From the NCBI GenBank assembly GCA_003224195.1, contig QHYP01000096.1:1-5524 (forward strand): a stretch of DNA of 5,524 nucleotides. The letters run 5' to 3'. Below, in pieces: positions 4,297-5,524 of the stretch. The stretch is from Acidobacteriota bacterium. GTDB taxonomy: Bacteria; Acidobacteriota; Terriglobia; Acidiferrales; UBA7541. The notes under the pieces were generated by a model. It ran no database searches. It saw only the letters and a program-made list of their open reading frames with translations, and was not told where the DNA came from. Positions within the stretch are counted from its first letter, which is position 1; every line of letters begins with the position of its first letter. The position numbers and the translations under genes were made by a program.

Positions 4297-5524
4297 ATGC
4301 GTTCCTGTTTCCAGCTTCTCGTTGTGTCGGTAGTTGCGCTGATCGCCCTCTCGATAAGTTCGGCAGCGGCGGCCCCGCCTCCCGAAAATCAGGGTCTGCA
4401 AAGCAGCGACCTTTCTCGATTGCGCTCGGTCGGGGCGGTCGAACTCTCCCCGGACGGCCGTCGCATCGCCTACTCGGTGACGATGTTCGATCAGCCGGGC
4501 CGCCCCTACTCCCAAATCTGGATCATGGACTTGGCCACGCAGAAATCCGCGCGGTTGGGCGGCGAAAAAGAGCGTACCGGCGGCCCCAAGTGGTCCCCCG
4601 ATGGCAAATGGCTGGCCTATTTTGGCGGCGAAGGCGAAAAAGTCGGCTTAACCCTTGCACAGGCAGACGGCAGCGGCGCCACTTTTCTTACACAAGTGTC
4701 CGGCTCAAACTCTCCTCTGCCGGGCCAAGGCAGCAGCGTCGCCTGGTCTCCCGACAGCAAACAGATCGCGTTCATCTCTTCCACTCCGGGTCCTGAAACC
4801 GCCGAAGCCAGCGGTGATCCCATGGTGATCATGCGCTACCTCTACAAGCCCACCGCGGGTGAAGGCATGACCCGTTTCAACGACAATCGCCGCCTGCACA
4901 TTTTTGTGGTGGACGTGGCCACGCATCAGGCGCGCCAGCTCACGCAGGGAACCTACGATGAGCATTCCGTCGACTGGTCTCCCGACGGCAAAGAAATTCT
5001 TTTCGTCTCGAATCGCGAGCCCGATTCCGACGAGTTTTTCAATTACGACGTTTTTGCGCTCCGGGTCGCTGACGGCGCCATCCGCCGCCTCACGGCCACG
5101 GAAAACAACGAATACGCGCCGCGCTGGTCTCCCGACGGCAAAACCATCGCCTATGCGGCCACCAAGCGGGGTCTCACCGACCGGGAAACCACCATGGAAG
5201 ACGAACACGTCTGGCTAATGGACGCCGACGGCAGCCATCGCCGCGAAATCGGCGGCGTCATTGACAATCGCGAGAGTCACCCGCAGTGGTCACCCGAAGG
5301 CAACGCCGTCTACTTCACAGTGCAGGAGCGCGGCAGCACGCACCTCGTTCGCCTGCCCGTTTCCGGCGGCCAGCCCGAAATCGTCGTCAAGGATCTCGGC
5401 TTTGTCGCCGGCTGGTCCGTCGGAAAGGGCGGCACGGTCGCGTATGGCTTTGCGACGCCTCGGGATTTGCCGGAGCTTTACGTCAAGACCGGCGCCACGG
5501 CGCCGCGCAAATTGACGGACCTGA
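4297..5524 (+). CDS. Secreted S9 family peptidase (prolyl oligopeptidase type), N-terminal propeller; 3' end outside window
   Basis: ATG 4297 follows AAAGGAG (4284-4290) by 6 bases. The frame stays open for 409 codons to the window edge. Residues 1-26 are a signal peptide (basic start, hydrophobic 7-20, Ala-rich cleavage site SSAAAA before PPPE). The remainder is a PD40/WD40-like beta-propeller. SPDG-type blade motifs start at residues 50 (LSPDGRRIAY), 99 (WSPDGKWLAY), 150 (WSPDSKQIAF), 227 (WSPDGKEILF), 277 (WSPDGKTIAY) and 331 (WSPEGNAVYF), with a degenerate one at 373 (WSVGKGGTVAY). Spacing is about 50 residues except for 77 between the third and fourth, where an insert includes RYLYKP and GMTRFNDNRRLHIFVVD, as in acylaminoacyl-peptidase-like S9 proteins. 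The alpha/beta-hydrolase domain with the Ser-Asp-His triad should follow downstream and cannot be verified. The likely role is cleavage of oligopeptides outside the cytoplasm. Confidence 0.92.
   Translation, partial: MRSCFQLLVVSVVALIALSISSAAAAPPPENQGLQSSDLSRLRSVGAVELSPDGRRIAYSVTMFDQPGRPYSQIWIMDLATQKSARLGGEKERTGGPKWSPDGKWLAYFGGEGEKVGLTLAQADGSGATFLTQVSGSNSPLPGQGSSVAWSPDSKQIAFISSTPGPETAEASGDPMVIMRYLYKPTAGEGMTRFNDNRRLHIFVVDVATHQARQLTQGTYDEHSVDWSPDGKEILFVSNREPDSDEFFNYDVFALRVADGAIRRLTATENNEYAPRWSPDGKTIAYAATKRGLTDRETTMEDEHVWLMDADGSHRREIGGVIDNRESHPQWSPEGNAVYFTVQERGSTHLVRLPVSGGQPEIVVKDLGFVAGWSVGKGGTVAYGFATPRDLPELYVKTGATAPRKLTDL

Noticed and set aside
3874..4515. A 213-codon minus-strand frame spanning the DUF72 gene and the start of the S9 gene
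   Set aside because: It overlaps two genes with clear family motifs, in a different frame, and its product shows no recognisable domain.
4975..5142. Repeated DNA TGGTCTCCCGACGGCAAA at 4975 and 5125, suspected as a direct repeat
   Set aside because: Both copies encode the WSPDGK blade motif in the same frame at about 50-residue spacing, which is normal propeller structure.
4705..5208. A 167-codon minus-strand frame opposite the S9 peptidase, with repeats such as FAVGRP
   Set aside because: The repeats are the antisense reading of the SPDGK propeller motifs; the + strand frame is clearly the real one.

Overview
The window looks like chromosomal DNA of a high-GC soil bacterium, most likely Acidobacteriota (Terriglobia/Koribacter-like). 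This is inferred from memory of family resemblance: a large PIG-L deacetylase with a C-terminal domain, a secreted SnoaL-like protein, a DUF72 protein and a secreted S9 peptidase with SPDGK propeller repeats often occur in such genomes. No 16S or other phylogenetic marker is present, so the assignment is tentative.

Layout. On the + strand, 1-474 is the 3' end of a PIG-L family deacetylase gene and 531-1151 encodes an exported SnoaL/DUF4440-like (NTF2-fold) protein. Two small membrane-protein genes follow on the minus strand: 1195-1479 (94 aa) and 1592-1777 (61 aa). A divergent control region (about 1800-1946) carries promoter-like sequences facing both ways, with a small dyad between them. 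The rightward promoter serves a complete tRNA-Leu(CAG) with encoded CCA at 1947-2033. A noncoding stretch of about 240 bases precedes 2277-3206, a secreted 309-aa protein I cannot assign to a function; its GTG start is fixed by a strong ribosome binding site. That gene converges on a minus-strand DUF72 (YecE-like) gene at 3414-4127. The 207 bases between them hold a 25-base near-perfect palindrome and a pair of 20-base-spaced repeats that faintly resemble an insertion-sequence end. Finally, 4297-5524 is the 5' part of a secreted S9 (prolyl oligopeptidase/acylaminoacyl-peptidase type) gene; its beta-propeller is visible and its catalytic domain lies beyond the window.

The genes do not form an obvious pathway. 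They look like independent housekeeping or degradative units: sugar-amide deacetylation, extracytoplasmic peptide hydrolysis, two small inner-membrane proteins and one tRNA. I see no phage, CRISPR, toxin-antitoxin, defence or biosynthetic system, and no intact mobile element. The most open questions are the 309-aa secreted protein, the palindrome-rich convergent spacer, and a near-identical 15-base palindromic element found in two presumed 5' leaders.
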